Positions 1-11,492 of a stretch of DNA of 64,000 nucleotides are shown in pieces. The DNA is from Mayamaea pseudoterrestris (Eukaryota; Bacillariophyta; Bacillariophyceae; Sellaphorales; Sellaphoraceae). The position numbers and the translations under genes were made by a program. The stretch covers positions 434,001 through 498,000 of the forward strand of contig BROI01000019.1 in the NCBI GenBank assembly GCA_027923505.1. The letters are read 5' to 3'. Each line of letters starts with the position of its first letter. Position 1 is the first letter of the stretch. The notes beneath the pieces are model-generated. The model was not told the DNA's origin, did no database searches, and saw only the letters and a list, made by a program, of their open reading frames with translations.

Positions 1-3000
1 GTGGTGGAACTCGGACCGAGATCTTGAAACGTCTCGTACTCGTCCAGGTTCGCAAGCTCCACGCCTTCCGCGTCCGTCCACTTCGTGTGTCCTGCAGCTT
101 CTTGGAGACGACGCGCTTCCTTCCAGTCTTGGGGTACTTGGACTCCAAACTTGTAGCGCGGTCCGTTCTTTTGCTGCTCCATTCGGTCGCCACCTTGCGC
201 GCAACCTTCTTGGCGTTCCGGGCCCATCGGTTCAACGATGACCATCCGTCCTTGTCGAGAAGATTATGCTTTTGCGCGTAGGCTGCCACTGATACTTTGT
301 CGCTTTCGATCATCGCGTTGAGAGGCTCCCAAGTCTTGGATCCATCATCCCATTGTACAAGGACGTTCCACTTGGAGTGCTTCCAGTTTTTCGACTTGCT
401 CGTCAGCGGACCCTGATGGTCTAGAATCTCCTTGAAGAACCATTTACGCTCAGGATTCGCCATGTCTTGGTTCACTTCGGCCTCGTAGAGATCGGAAACC
501 TCGACATACGACATGACTTCGTCCGCTTCGCCGTTACCAAGCTTCAGCATCATTTTAATGTTCTGATGGTTCTGGGCGTCGCGGTTGTTCAGCTTGCTCA
601 TGACGGTCGCTCGAACTTCTTGCCCGTCGTCCGTCTTCATGAGAAACGACTTGCCGATAAGTTCGTCGGGTGCATACTTTGGGAGTTTGCGCCACGGATT
701 GATGTTCTTCTTCTTCGGCTTGTCGTCATCGTCATCGGCAGGATTCGGATCTTCCTCCCCGTCGGTCATATCGTCGTCTTCCGGGTACTCCACCGTCTCG
801 ACCAAAGGGGTATCGTCTTCGTCAGGAATGAAAGAATCATCGTCTCTGCTGTCGGCATCGGTAATCTTCTTGATCATTTCCGGCATAAGGATCTCGCCAC
901 CTAGACCAGGTACGGTATAGAGACGCGGCTCCCCTTCTTTCATGACTGGGGAAGCAGGTGCCGGTACGCGAAGGTTCAAAAAATTTTGGGTTGTTTTGGG
1001 GTAAGCACACCGATTCGCGTCACTGATCTCGTGGGTCTTCGCAAATCGCAGATAAGTACGTCAGGTCGTCTCCGCACGTCGTGTTGGGACCAAGCCAGTA
1101 CGCCAAGGCGCTGGCGGGTACCGGGGCTTCGACATCCTTGACAAGTAGTTGAACAATTTCAAACCAACGAAAATGCAAATACGCCGAACCGGTGACTTGC
1201 CTAGTGATAAACTCGATGGGAGACTTGTCGTCTACAAGGTGATGCGACAAAGAGGTACATCTCGGGTCTGAAAGAGTAAAGCTGTGAAGCCAGAAGATGC
1301 GAAGTGCCCGTTCGGTCCATAAGTCGTCTTCATGACTTTCCTTTATGTGCCCGATGATGCGCCCGGCTGATTTGATTCATAGTACGTTGGCTGTGACGAC
1401 GGGCTAATCATGAACTCGCGACACATACTACGGGAAAGCACAAACGTTTCGCGACATCCGAGAAGACTTCCAACGGAGCTCCAAACTCGCGGATGAAATC
1501 AGAATCGTTTCGCACGCCACCTTTCGTCCGCATGGGATACACGAAATGATCTGAGCGTATACCATAGGAATAGCTGCACGATGTGCACCTGTACGTCCGC
1601 CCGATATTGACTCGGCCCATGGCTGGCTCGTCAAGAACAGTTGGGCCAGATCATCTAGACGTGTAGACGTTCAGGAATCGGTCTTGATGATTCGTGGGGG
1701 TATCGGGCGCTTCGGCATGTTGAACTGTGTGCTGTGGCGCAAAAGTATCCTTGATCGCTGCGCCGGGTACCATGCAAAGTTTGGCAGCAATGCGTCGATA
1801 TCAGGTTTCTTTGGCAGGATAGACTTGTAGGGCTGATAGACGAGATCCGCATTGGTACTTCTGTACGACGGCACAAACATTCAGCTCCTTCTGGTATAAA
1901 CAGGTTGATTGTCGGTCCGAGATTCGTGATACGCCACGCTGCTCTGACGATTTGGTGTATTTAGCGCACAGTATATAAACGTTCACACCCGTGTGTGGTA
2001 GCCCTGCTCTTCAAGATCGTCTTGTCCTCGCGCGACTGTAACAAGTCCGGTGTCGTCGACGCCATCCGAAGAGTTACTAGCGCAGCCCCAGGCGTTCCCG
2101 AGCCAAACGCATCGACCCAACAATCAAGTCAGATGAACCGAGTAAGTTAACAGCGCCGACAATGGAAATCATTGATGGGTCGCCAGCCTTCCATACCGAG
2201 CAAAATTGCATCCTTTTTGGCGTTTCGATTTGTAACTGCCACCAAAGCTGTAATGCTTATCGCTGACATGAAGTCCGGGCTACTTCCATCTGCATACTGA
2301 ATGAATCAGTCTCTGCCGGTTCCAGAATATGCGCAATTATGGAACTCTTTCGCCGAAACCAACCCTTGGTGCTCTTAAGCTTAGCGACTGCCGCGGACGG
2401 TAGACAGGTCCGAAGTTGAGACCACCGACTCCAGTGATTCAATCTTGTGGAACTTGTCCTCGGTAAGGATGCGGTCAGTCCGCTCATACTCCGCCAGCGG
2501 ATCGAAGTAGCTTGAACGTTTATCCAAGTAATGTCGCGCCTTTGTACTTGTGGACTCCGAGCAATATTTGCCCCTGTCGAGTGTGGTCTGACCTAAGAAA
2601 CCCGCTCCGAGCAGGCCAGTGTTGTTCACAGTCGGGTCGCGGAAAGCACGCCACGGTTTTTGTGGATGGCTGTGTTGTTGATGCGACCACCGCAGATGGT
2701 TGTCGACGCATTTTACGTACAAAATTTTGTGATCTAAGGAGTCGCCACACGGTTTGGTGGAATCGTCGATGGGAATTTCTGATCGTTTTCCGCGTAGTGC
2801 GGAACATACGAACGAAAGTATCTCCCTCACCGGCGCCGCCGGTCATGTGAAGACGGGAATTGTTGCTTCTTTCGTTTTCTTTTTTTGGTTGCTCAGCTTG
2901 CTCTCGCGGTGTCTTGCAGGTATACTCGAGCGCCGCTAAAAGCTTCGAACACTGATACTGATACTCGGCGAATTGGGTCGAGTGCAGCTGCCTTGAACTC

Positions 3001-3591
3001 GTCGTCCCAAAAGTAGCCAAGTCGCTCGCTTCGCATGCGGTTCTTGAAGGCCCGCCAGTAGGAGCAGAACTTGCGATCGTTTTGACTCCAGCATGGTCTT
3101 CAGATCCAGCTGATGTCGTGTCGCTTCGTCGTGGTGTCGTTGCCTCCGATAACGCTGAAGTCTCCGGAACCGCGGTTGCCTGCGGTGGTGACCCCGTGCT
3201 ACTGGGAGGTCTCGACTGTAATTTGTCTTTCTCCAAGTCTTGCCATTGCGCAGTCGTCCGACGTTGCTCGTGAATCCAACTCATGAGCTTGCGCAATCGT
3301 TCGTATCGTGACAATGGTACTGGTTCTTATCGTTCGTCACGTCTTTGTTCCGACAACTCGGCCATCGCCTCCGCAGTCGTGAGTTTCTCGGATTCGAAGC
3401 AAACTCGGTAGGGTCGTTGGGTCCAGGCGCGGACGCTGCGAGCCACGAATATCGAAGACTTTACCGACGGCACGCTGTAGGCCGTTACATCAATCGTCGT
3501 CATGGTGGAGGTTGATCAGAGGAATCGGACTCGCTGCAGACGAATGTGTCACGATAGCTCCTCGCTCGTTCTCGCTCTCAAAGCACTGAAA
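1..3591 (-). mobile_element. Decayed Copia-type LTR retrotransposon, internal region (partial, runs off left edge)
   Basis: Read on the minus strand, the order of parts is gag-like sequence (about 3,500-2,400), protease/linker region, integrase core (about 1,620-1,440) and integrase C-terminal part (about 1,250-1,020), an acidic linker with a chromodomain-like stretch (about 985-200), and the first part of reverse transcriptase at the window edge. The integrase-before-RT order is that of Copia. The linker and RT start match the whole-looking element at the right end of the window in layout and in many residues (for example the TWEPL stretch and the start of RT). The reading frame is broken many times, so this is an old, dead copy. 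The 3' half lies outside the window. Family call rests on domain order and internal similarity, not on a search. Confidence 0.8.
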
Positions 3592-3946
3592 TGTTAATCT
3601 AACACCGTTGACGATTTCGCAGTCAACGTCTTACCTCCAAAAAGCTCCGATACAGGGTCCTTGGCCACGGTCTGTACAGCTCTTGATGGAGATGGCTCGT
3701 CGAATAGTCTTGCGCTCGCCACTACACGAATACGACTGCACTCTCGTCACAAACTAGTAGTTCTATATTGTGAGCTTATCGCTACATCGCTACATCGACC
3801 ACTCGGAAGATCATCCGATCAATCCGTTTCTTTCAATCACATTACATCAGTCGTAACTGGTCGTTCCATTCATACAACGCATCCACACGACGGTTGCGCA
3901 CTTTCTTCATTCACATGTCACATACGACAGCTGCGGACTCGACACA
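3592..3946 (-). repeat. Putative 5' LTR of the decayed Copia element
   Basis: The stretch lies just upstream (minus strand) of the gag-like region. On that strand it begins TGTGTCGAG and ends AGATTAACA, so it has TG...CA ends. The same AGATTAACA end occurs before the gag start of the right-hand Copia element (59,105-59,113). The partner LTR is outside the window, so the outer boundary is a guess. Confidence 0.35.
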
Positions 3947-3989
3947 AGCTAATTAGGGTTCGGGCTCTTGACTTCGCCGCTCTGCGACT

Positions 3990-4480
3990 TGTCACTTCTC
4001 ACCAGTCTCAGCCCACAGATGCCTTGTCATTCAGTTGCCTAAAGAAATATGCCATGTCTACGCCCCTATCACACCAGCATGGTGCCAACATCATTATTCA
4101 GTCTGTGCTACATGATGGTATGTCTGGCTTATATCTTAGTAGACTGCAATGTGATTGGTCACAAGTTGTCACCAGTCTCAGCCTGCAGATGCTTTGACAT
4201 TTGATTGCCCATATAACATGCCATGCATACACCCAAATCACACCAGCATGGTGCCAACATCATTTTTTAGTCTGCGCTACAAGATGGTATGCCTGGTTTG
4301 GTGTCTTGGTAGACGCAATGTGACTGGTGAGGACTTCTCACGAGTCTCAGTTCGCAGATGCCTTGACCTTTTATTGCCCATATAACATGCCATGTCTACG
4401 GTACACCCCTATCACACAACAATGGTGCCAACTTCATTATTCAAACTTCAATACAGGATGGAATGCCTGGATAGTGTCTC
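3990..4480 (+). repeat. Three diverged units of the 170-bp satellite
   Basis: Units start near 3,995, 4,167 and 4,337, each with a version of 'CACCAGTCTCAGCC.GCAGATGCC' in the first 30 bases and 'GGTGCCAACATCATTATTCA' about 80 bases later. The spacing is about 170 bp. They belong to the same family as the long array at 54,517-57,528. They resemble the first, most diverged units of that array (shared 'GCCCATAT...CATG') more than its later units. No protein is encoded: the unit length is not a multiple of three. Confidence 0.85.
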
Positions 4481-6329
4481 AGTAAAGATTATTGGCCCAG
4501 ATACTCAATTGCCTCTTGTTGGATGGGCCTCGTGATAGATGCACCTGAGTACCCATATGGCTGTCATTGGCTTCCATTGGTATAGTCAATAAGCTACCAG
4601 GCATGCCTGCCAATTGGGGAACTGATGTGGTGCAGCTCCTCTTTACTAATCTCATTCAGCAGTTGAAGTCTGCGCTCTAGGGATCGGGCTAAGTGGAACC
4701 TTATTCATCCAACTTGATTGCATTTCATAATGTTACTAGTGCTATCAATGAAAACAAGCAAGCAGCAGTGATCAAGGAGAAAACATCAACCAGCAAGCTG
4801 ACAAGTTACTTAAGAATATTCATGCTAGAGAGCAACTCCTCAATGGAGCCACTTCTGTGCATGTTCTTTCTACCCAGATTAAAACCAAACAAACTCAGCA
4901 GATGAATGCAGCAAGTGACAATAATGGAGAAGATAAGATAGATGCTGCCTGTCTTTCAAAGTGAGTGGTCTGTTTTGCAGTCACCATCACACCAATAAAG
5001 TATAAGCAAGCTAATCAAGCTGCCTTTCTCTTGCAAGTAGAGCATACCATTATCCAGAACTGGCCACATTTCCCACTAAATCAATTTACATCCCCTCTGG
5101 AGAATGTCGATTTGGTTATTCCTCCAGGTGGAAGTCCTTTCTTTGCCTGCTGGTGCATTGAGCACCTCTTTGGGGCATGCCCATACCGCCATAACTCCGC
5201 GGCAACACGTCAGTTCTTTGCAAACTACCATTATTACTGTGAGTATTGAGGCATCCCCCCTAATGGAGTACCCAAAGCATCCTCCATTGGCCCCAATGGT
5301 GGTGAGCACAAGTTTCCTGTTACAACTGCACAGGATTAGCTCAAGTCGCTGTCACCACGCAAGGTGGGCCTCCTAATGTGATCAATCATACAGCTTAGAA
5401 TACCTAGCAGCAGTCTATGCAGCAGCAGGAAGCGCAGCAGCAAGGGCTCCCATACCAGCAAAACCCAGCACCCCTTCTGGTCATGTGAGCCCTTGGCAAG
5501 CAGGCAGCCATGAGTGCTAATGCCATTCTCCTAAGCAAGTGGCAGTTGAGCCAACAGTGCCACATATTATTTTGGTGGTTGTTCCTAATCTTGAGTCAGC
5601 GGCTGCTCTTCCTTCTATGGATGATTCATGTGCCACAATCAATGCAGGCACATGGCATTGTTCATTAAACTGCCTTTTGCCATGCTTTTGCATACCCAAC
5701 TCCTTTTAAGCATTCCATCACATTTGTGCTTGGGAAAGACATTCCAGTGGTGGTAGTTGTTGGTCATGCAGACCAGCAATGTTTCAAGATGTACTACCTC
5801 CCAGTCCCTCAAAAAAGGATGTTTAGCTTGGCATTGCTTGTCCCAGACTTTATGTACAAGTATTGCCCCATTGTTTATGTTTTCCCAGTAACCAGCGTGA
5901 CTGCTCCCTCAGTGGCCACTGTGGATAGGGATCAGGCTCCTGGCAAGTCAGGAGTAGTGTTGCCTCCAGCTCTTTTGGACCAGTCAGTTGCCCCAACGCC
6001 CACAATCTATGCTACCAGACCTTGTTCCAGTTGCAGCAGTGCTTGTGACAGTGGAGGGTGGCGTCGCACTGCAACCACATGTAAATAATTAGAGTATGAT
6101 TTGGGAAAGCCAGTGCTTCCCATTGTGATTTGGTTTGCATTGGAACAATAAAGGCTGCATGCCTCCTTAGGTGATTCTGGGCTGTCACCAGAGCCTTGGT
6201 GGCTGCCATAAAATGTGCTGGTGAGCTGAGATGAAACACCTTAATGCTCTCCACTAATACAATCCAATCCTAATGGGGCCAGGGTGCCAAGGTAAAGGAG
6301 TTTGTTTGTTGGTGACCCAAAATGTGCCA
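4481..6329. other. Gene-poor stretch, unrecognised
   Basis: Only short reading frames on both strands with no recognisable motif. The text is rich in CA/TG and CAG-type words (for example CAGCAGCAGGAAGCGCAGCAGCAAGG near 5,420) and reads like old, decayed repeat DNA. I see no RNA gene and no host gene here. Confidence 0.5.
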
Positions 6330-6575
6330 TGTATGCCAACAAATGGGAGTGTCCCCCATTAAGCGCGTGCAGGCTGAGATGATGTCAACGTGCGGCTGGC
6401 TGAGTGATGTGGGCCGATTAGGCTTTGCTAGCTTGTTTTAGGGCAGAGAGTCCATTGCATGCAAGCACAAAGAATCCATCTAGAATGTTGTAATGCTGGC
6501 AGAGCAGGAGTACAATGGCAGTGGTTTAATACAATCCCATCAGTTCACTCCGGAAGGCACTCTGGTCCTACTTTT
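6330..6575 (+). repeat. Direct repeat copy A (246 bp)
   Basis: Begins TGTATGCCAACAAATGGGAG and is repeated with few mismatches at 7,467-7,712, an offset of 1,137 bp. The two copies run nearly identically for about 170 bp (through the CATGCAAGCACAAAGAATCC stretch) and then diverge with small indels. They could be terminal repeats of a short non-autonomous element or a simple segmental duplication. Confidence 0.75.
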
Positions 6576-7466
6576 GACCTGGTGAGGCAGCTGGCAAAGA
6601 TTGCATTTATTTTCACAAGAATGTCACTCCATTCCAGTCTCTCCAAAACTAAGGCTGCCGCCGTTGGCACTGACCCAACCTTTGGAGTTGGATGGCAGGT
6701 TGGTCTGTCAGTGGGCGGTTGCAATGGATTACCGGTAGGCAGTCATGTACTGTTCGCAAGAGAGAGCGTCAATTAGCTATCCGACTAATGGCTACACGAC
6801 CTATCAGGATCTCTTGCGTGCAGCGGTTGGATGGTGGTTGGCTATTTTACTACTGCCTGCGCAAACTACGGTAGTAGCGGGATCAGTTCGCAAGAGACTC
6901 TTGGTGCAGCTTCGGTCGGGCGGTGGTTGGGTAGCTATCCGACATAATTTGTCGTAGTGGGTTACACACTCATGCGTAAAACTTTTAACTCACGGAGCCT
7001 GTTCTGGGTCAGTGAAAAGCTTATACGGTGCCAGACTGCCACAGTTGGAAATCACATTGGTATGGTGCTCTTGACGTTCTAGATGCAACAGCTTTATGGC
7101 TTTGTAGGATGCCAATTAATCCATGTGAACCTCTGTGGCGTCCCCCAATTGCCCTTACTGCACCAATAAGGCAGGAGTGGTGGGCAATTCAATTGCTCGC
7201 ATACCTGACTGCACCTTGCGCAGATTCAAGCCATTGACACAAAGTGGGCCATCACCCCAATGAGGAACTGAGGCATTTGAGCAGTGGAATTATCCACAAT
7301 TAGCAGGCGGTGAAGCTTGGCTGCCTTGTCCATTGTGTCACTCACGGTGTCCATTGTGTCATGGTGTCCATTGCATCAGTTAAGGTAGCCAAGCATTATA
7401 AGGGCCAACCGGTTGAGTGCCCTCCCATCTGCCTTGCTTGCGTTGGTGGCTTAGAACATGTAGTTG
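6576..7466. other. Interior between the direct repeats, no gene recognised
   Basis: About 890 bp with no convincing frame. It holds its own loose internal repetition: 'TTCGCAAGAGA', 'TAGCTATCCGAC' and 'GGTGGTTGG' words recur between 6,745 and 6,955. If the flanking direct repeats are terminal repeats, this is the inside of a small non-autonomous element. Confidence 0.4.
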
Positions 7467-7712
7467 TGTATGCCAACAAATGGGAGTGTCCCCCATTAAG
7501 CGCTTGCAGGCTGAGATGATGTCAACGTGCGGCTGGCTGAGTGATGTGGGCTGATTAGGCTTTGCTAGCTTGTTTCAGGGCAGAGAGTCCATTGCATGCA
7601 AGCACAAAGAATCCATCTAGAATGTTGTAATGTTGGCATGTATGAGTGCAATGGCAATGGTCTGATACAATCCAATCCATTCACTCCGGCAGGCACTCAC
7701 TCTGTTCCTCCT
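7467..7712 (+). repeat. Direct repeat copy B (246 bp)
   Basis: Second copy of the repeat at 6,330-6,575 in the same orientation. Divergence of a few percent in the first 170 bp and more after that suggests the duplication is not recent. Confidence 0.75.
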
Positions 7713-8346
7713 TTGTGGCTGTGTCACCTTAGACAACCTCACCTTCTAATGGCACCAACAAGCTTGCAGGTCTCCATATTGGATTGCCTTGTTGCAGAGC
7801 TCTGATCCTGACTACCGGTAGTAAGATTGAATAGCCACAAGTACCGCCCATTTTTGGTTTGAATGATGACACACTGCAGCTGGCTACCAGTAGCAGCGAA
7901 CTATGTTGACCTTTGGCACAAAAACTCTTGCTACTGACTTAGTGGGCTGAGCGGGATGTGGCATCTAGCCACTTGAACTTCTAGGCTGGATAAATTGCTT
8001 GCTCCTGTCTATTGTTGGTCTAGTCCTCATTTATCCTAGTACACGTATGGCTTGTATGTCACAGCATCAACAAATAGTATCACCATTAGCACTCCAGGCA
8101 GCCAGTGCATGGCCAAATTCTCTTGACTAACATTGAGCATAATGACAGCAAGGCACTCATGGCATACGTAGATGCCTTAGCAAGTTTTGACTTTGAAAGG
8201 AATGCACCATATGGATATTATACAGAGCATGTATGTAGGTAATTTGCAGAAACCGTACAGTACATAATAGTTGAGAGTCGTATAAATTTAGTGTAGATGA
8301 TTTGCTGCGCTAGTATTATTTAGGTTTTGACTATTTCTTAAAGTGT
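7713..8346. other. Gene-poor stretch downstream of histone H2A
   Basis: No reading frame with coding character. It lies beyond the 3' end of H2A and marks the border between the repeat zone and the gene block. Confidence 0.5.
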
Positions 8347-8362
8347 GCCATTTATAAATGGC
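8347..8362 (-). terminator. Histone mRNA 3' stem-loop of H2A
   Basis: GCCATTTATAAATGGC, a 6-bp stem GCCATT/AATGGC with a 4-nt loop TATA, about 35 bases after the H2A stop codon. The stem is identical to that of the H2B stem-loop at 9,637-9,652. Geometry (6-bp stem, 4-nt loop, shortly after the stop) is that of replication-dependent histone mRNAs, where SLBP binds and the message is cut without polyadenylation. The sequence is a perfect palindrome, so strand is set by the gene. Confidence 0.7.
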
Positions 8363-8396
8363 GGTTGTTTGGTTGTGATCCAAAAGATTTTGGGAT

Positions 8397-8786
8397 TTAC
8401 TTGGCCACGGCAGCCTTTCCAGTGCTCTTCGGCAACAAGATCTGGTGAATGTTAGGTAAAACACCTCCCGCTGCAATAGTCACACCACCCAAAAGCTTGT
8501 TCAGCTCCTCGTCATTCTTGACAGCCAAGGTAATGTGGCGGGGAACAATGCGGGACTTCTTGTTGTCACGGGCAGCATTGCCAGCAAGCTCCAGGATCTC
8601 AGCACACAAGTACTCAAGGACAGCTGCAAGGTAGACGGGGGCGCCGGCACCCATGCGCGTGGCGTACTTGCCCTGGCGCAAGTAACGACCGATACGACCG
8701 ACGGGGAACTGGAGACCAGCCTTGCTTGATGATGAGGTGGACTTCTTCTCTCCGCGGCCTCCCTTTCCTTTTCCTTTTCCAGACAT
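8397..8786 (-). CDS. H2A: Histone H2A
   Basis: 129-residue core histone, uninterrupted. Pairs with H2B to form the dimers that complete the nucleosome. The N-terminal tail is Gly/Lys-rich ([15 protein letters not shown]), followed by the H2A fold with [15 protein letters not shown], the acidic-patch helix [33 protein letters not shown] and the docking segment [14 protein letters not shown]. The C-terminus (STGKAAVAK) has no SQ motif, so it is not an H2A.X form, and it lacks H2A.Z-type changes, so it is a canonical replication-type H2A. The gene is head-to-head with H2B over a 455-bp shared promoter and is followed by a histone 3' stem-loop, which together point to S-phase expression. Confidence 0.98.
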   Translation of the reverse strand: MSGKGKGKGGRGEKKSTSSSSKAGLQFPVGRIGRYLRQGKYATRMGAGAPVYLAAVLEYLCAEILELAGNAARDNKKSRIVPRHITLAVKNDEELNKLLGGVTIAAGGVLPNIHQILLPKSTGKAAVAK

Positions 8787-9241
8787 GGTTGCGAGTTGGT
8801 TGTTGTTGTAGTTGTTGTTGTTGGTTGCAAGTGAGCGATGCGAACGACGAGTGATCGTTGATGGTTTTGTGCAGCGACGGTTTCTCGCGTTGAAATCGTG
8901 GCTTGGCGTGGTTTGCGTTGAGGTTCGTCGATTGTGTAGAAAATGTATGTGAGCCTACGTTTGGTATTGTTTTTACGCAAATTCAACGTATTGGTCGTTT
9001 TGGGCTCGTGCGCTAGGGAGTATTGACACTTTTTCCATGCATCTGATTGGCTGAAAAACGCACTATCGAGCCGCCTTTTTGACACGTAGAAATCCACGTT
9101 AAAACAGTACCGGACGCCGAATCCAACGCGAGACTCCGTTTCGACAAGCATCCGTCATCTCGACTTGCTTCCCACAAATCGTCGACAAGCATTCTCGCAT
9201 CCGTCCTCTTTTCTTTCAACAACAACAAACAACTCGCAATC
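8787..9241. promoter_or_regulatory. Shared bidirectional promoter of H2A and H2B
   Basis: 455 bp between the two divergent histone start codons. It holds a CCAAT box (TCAGCCAATCAGATG on the minus strand, near 9,039-9,053), a common element of histone promoters. Both 5' leaders are rich in CAACAACAAC next to the start codon (8,795-8,825 on the minus strand and 9,219-9,240 on the plus strand). No clear TATA box was seen. The start sites cannot be placed from sequence alone. Confidence 0.6.
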
Positions 9242-9601
9242 ATGGCCAAGACACCATCCAAGCAATCCGCCAAGGCGCCCAAGAAGGCCGGAGAGTCCAA
9301 GAAGCGCACCAAGCGTACCGAGTCGTACAGCTCGTACATTTACAAGGTGCTCAAGCAGGTCCACCCCGACACTGGTATCTCCAAGAAGGGCATGTCCATT
9401 ATGAACTCGTTCATCAACGACATTTTCGAGCGCATTGCCGGAGAGGCTGGCAAGCTTGCCACCTACAACAAGAAGGCGACGCTCAGCAGCCGCGAGATCC
9501 AGACGGCGGTCCGCCTCATGCTCCCCGGTGAGCTTGCCAAGCATGCTGTCAGTGAAGGTACCAAGGCTGTCACCAAGTTTTCGTCCAACACCAGCGCGTA
9601 A
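9242..9601 (+). CDS. H2B: Histone H2B
   Basis: 119-residue core histone, uninterrupted. It has a Lys-rich N-terminal tail (residues 1-25), then the histone fold from [20 protein letters not shown] through [20 protein letters not shown] to the C-terminal helix ([20 protein letters not shown]). The segment [13 protein letters not shown] contains the conserved Lys that is ubiquitinated in other eukaryotes (AVTKF; analogous to yeast K123). It is short-tailed compared with animal H2B but normal for algae. It is the head-to-head partner of H2A and carries the same type of 3' stem-loop 36 bases after the stop. Confidence 0.98.
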   Translation: MAKTPSKQSAKAPKKAGESKKRTKRTESYSSYIYKVLKQVHPDTGISKKGMSIMNSFINDIFERIAGEAGKLATYNKKATLSSREIQTAVRLMLPGELAKHAVSEGTKAVTKFSSNTSA

Positions 9602-9636
9602 ATTCGCATGACTTGCAACAGTCATAACAACAAACC

Positions 9637-9652
9637 GCCATTTTTCAATGGC
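9637..9652 (+). terminator. Histone mRNA 3' stem-loop of H2B
   Basis: GCCATTTTTCAATGGC, stem GCCATT/AATGGC with loop TTTC, 36 bases after the H2B stop codon. The 6-bp stem and UUUC loop match the form known for metazoan replication-dependent histone mRNAs, though the stem bases differ. The same stem at the H2A gene shows that it is kept by selection or gene conversion rather than chance. Confidence 0.8.
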
Positions 9653-11492
9653 ACTCATGCAACAAAATTGAGCCAAACCCAAACGTACCACTTAATTGAA
9701 ATACTTTACTTAGCATCAATTTGAACTATTTCAGAATATATCGATAGCTTATTCTATAGTATGCAACATGAACATTCAGATCACACATTGTCGATGTCAA
9801 CGCTTCGCGCGCTATGTGTCCCGTCGTCGGTTCGGCCATGGTGGCGGCGAGACCGCCAATGCGCACAATGATACTTAGATCCAACTATTCACCTGCACGT
9901 CGAGCATTGAGTGCACTTTGTCATGCTATTTTGTCCGATGCCGACCGTTGATTCTTTGCCATTTTAGTTCTTGGTCGTCTTTCCAATCATCAAAACGCGC
10001 AGCAGCATCCGGCTCGCCAGTTGGCTGCGCCTCAATTGTTGCCTTGCAAAACCTCCACCGCTTTTGACGATCGGAAGCTTCCTGCTCGTAACTTCGCTTG
10101 CGATGACAGTCTTGGCAAATTCCGCTCTCTAGAATGGCAGCGCTTGAACAAGAATCTGACAGCGCGGGAGTCGTTGCTGTGATGTTGTTTGCCCGGCAAC
10201 TCGTGTCATTTGCTTTTAGTGGGAAATGTACATGTCTACCTCGTTTAACATTTCTTTCCCATTTTGCATCGGCGCTTTTCGTTACAGGGCGCAGCATCCT
10301 GCTCGCCGCCTGGCTGCCGTCGCATGCGTCGCCTGCACTCGCCGTCGACTTGGGGGCTGAATCGCCGCGTCGTCAAAGGGCTGATGATTGGCTACTTTCA
10401 CACTCATAGCAATATGGGACGAATCCAATTATTCAACTTTCAGCATGCCGGGCTAGGCTGTCAATGTAGCGGTAAGGAGTCAAGTTATACTGAATGCGCG
10501 TGCTTGGATAATTGTCAACCCGCACGGTTGCTTTTGTATGTCTGACGCAAGGAGTGATAAGTGGACTGGCCTTTGATCCATTTACAGTTAGTCAACTGCT
10601 ATTAAGTTACAGAGGCGCCTGCAGAAGGCGCGGGCAGCTACTGGTATTTCTTGGACGTCAGCAAAAAGCAAGGGCAATGTCTTGGTGGAGGCGAGAGCGT
10701 AGAAGACGGTACCACCAATTAAGCTGTAATCGTAGACGAGGGTGGCAAGCTGTCGCGGGCCGATATTCGTAAACAATGCCCATGCCAAAAGATCAACCAA
10801 AGGAAATGGAGTAGGGCCTTCTTTCCCCACTCCCTGCTCGCTCTCGTCGCCGCCGCCGCCGCCGCTTTATGTAGAGTAGCCTGCAGTTAACCGCAACCGG
10901 CTCCACGCTGCAATTTGGCAGGTACTATTACTAGTACGCAAAGTCATGCGCACGGTAGCTCGATCGCATTGTTTTGTGAACGAAATCCCCGCGAATCTGC
11001 AATGATTCTTGCCATGTTCACTTTCGGTCATTAACAGTAAGTCCCATGTGCTGGCTTGGGCGCAGTTGACAGAATCAGGCGAATGACGTTCAAAGTCATG
11101 GTGCACATAACCTTGCTATAGTAAAATCCGTGGAGTATCTCCTGGCGTCAGGAAAACGTCATGAATAGCAACGTCAGTGTGTGGAACAGTCATGTGAAGA
11201 ATTATGGGTTTGCTGGCGTAATTATTCGCTGAAAACACTTGAAGTTGAACGGTATCGTGGCTTATATAAATGACCCAAGGGTCTAGAGGCATATCTCATG
11301 GACGAAGCCTAACGAAGTCTCAATATGTCAATGCGATCGTGCAATGTCCAGTGAAAACGCACGAGTGCCATGGCGAGGCTGTTGGACCTTCAACACTTCC
11401 CTCACTTGCCACCAGCTGCACTTGAGGGACCAAAAAGACGATAACTACTGCAAGAGGCCTTTCTAAATAACAGCAGCAACAACGAGATTATC
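9653..11492. other. 1.8-kb intergenic region with one possible hidden exon
   Basis: Between H2B and the cyclase gene. Most of it shows nothing. On the minus strand, 10,588-10,850 has the character of a coding exon (listed separately). A short GCC/CGC trinucleotide run lies at 10,847-10,866. The stretch just before 11,493 is the leader of the cyclase gene and includes CAGCAGCAACAACGAG. Confidence 0.5.
10588..10850 (-). other. Possible coding exon or gene remnant, unidentified
   Basis: An open minus-strand frame of about 85 codons ending in TAA at 10,588. It begins in a Gly-rich run and continues FPLVDLLAWALFTNIGPRQL and then a hydrophobic stretch around GGTVFYALAS. The third codon position is strongly C/T/G-biased (ctt gcc acc ctc gtc tac), unlike the opposite strand and unlike nearby noncoding DNA. 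There is no ATG in frame; possible 3' splice sites (CTGCAG near 10,880, CATAAAG just before the frame) would make it a terminal exon. I do not recognise the protein. It may be a real gene missed because its 5' exons are small, or a relic. Confidence 0.3.

Noticed and set aside
9926-10297. 123-residue minus-strand frame downstream of H2B
   Set aside because: No domain, uneven codon use and no supporting context; kept only as possible noise next to the better candidate at 10,588-10,850.
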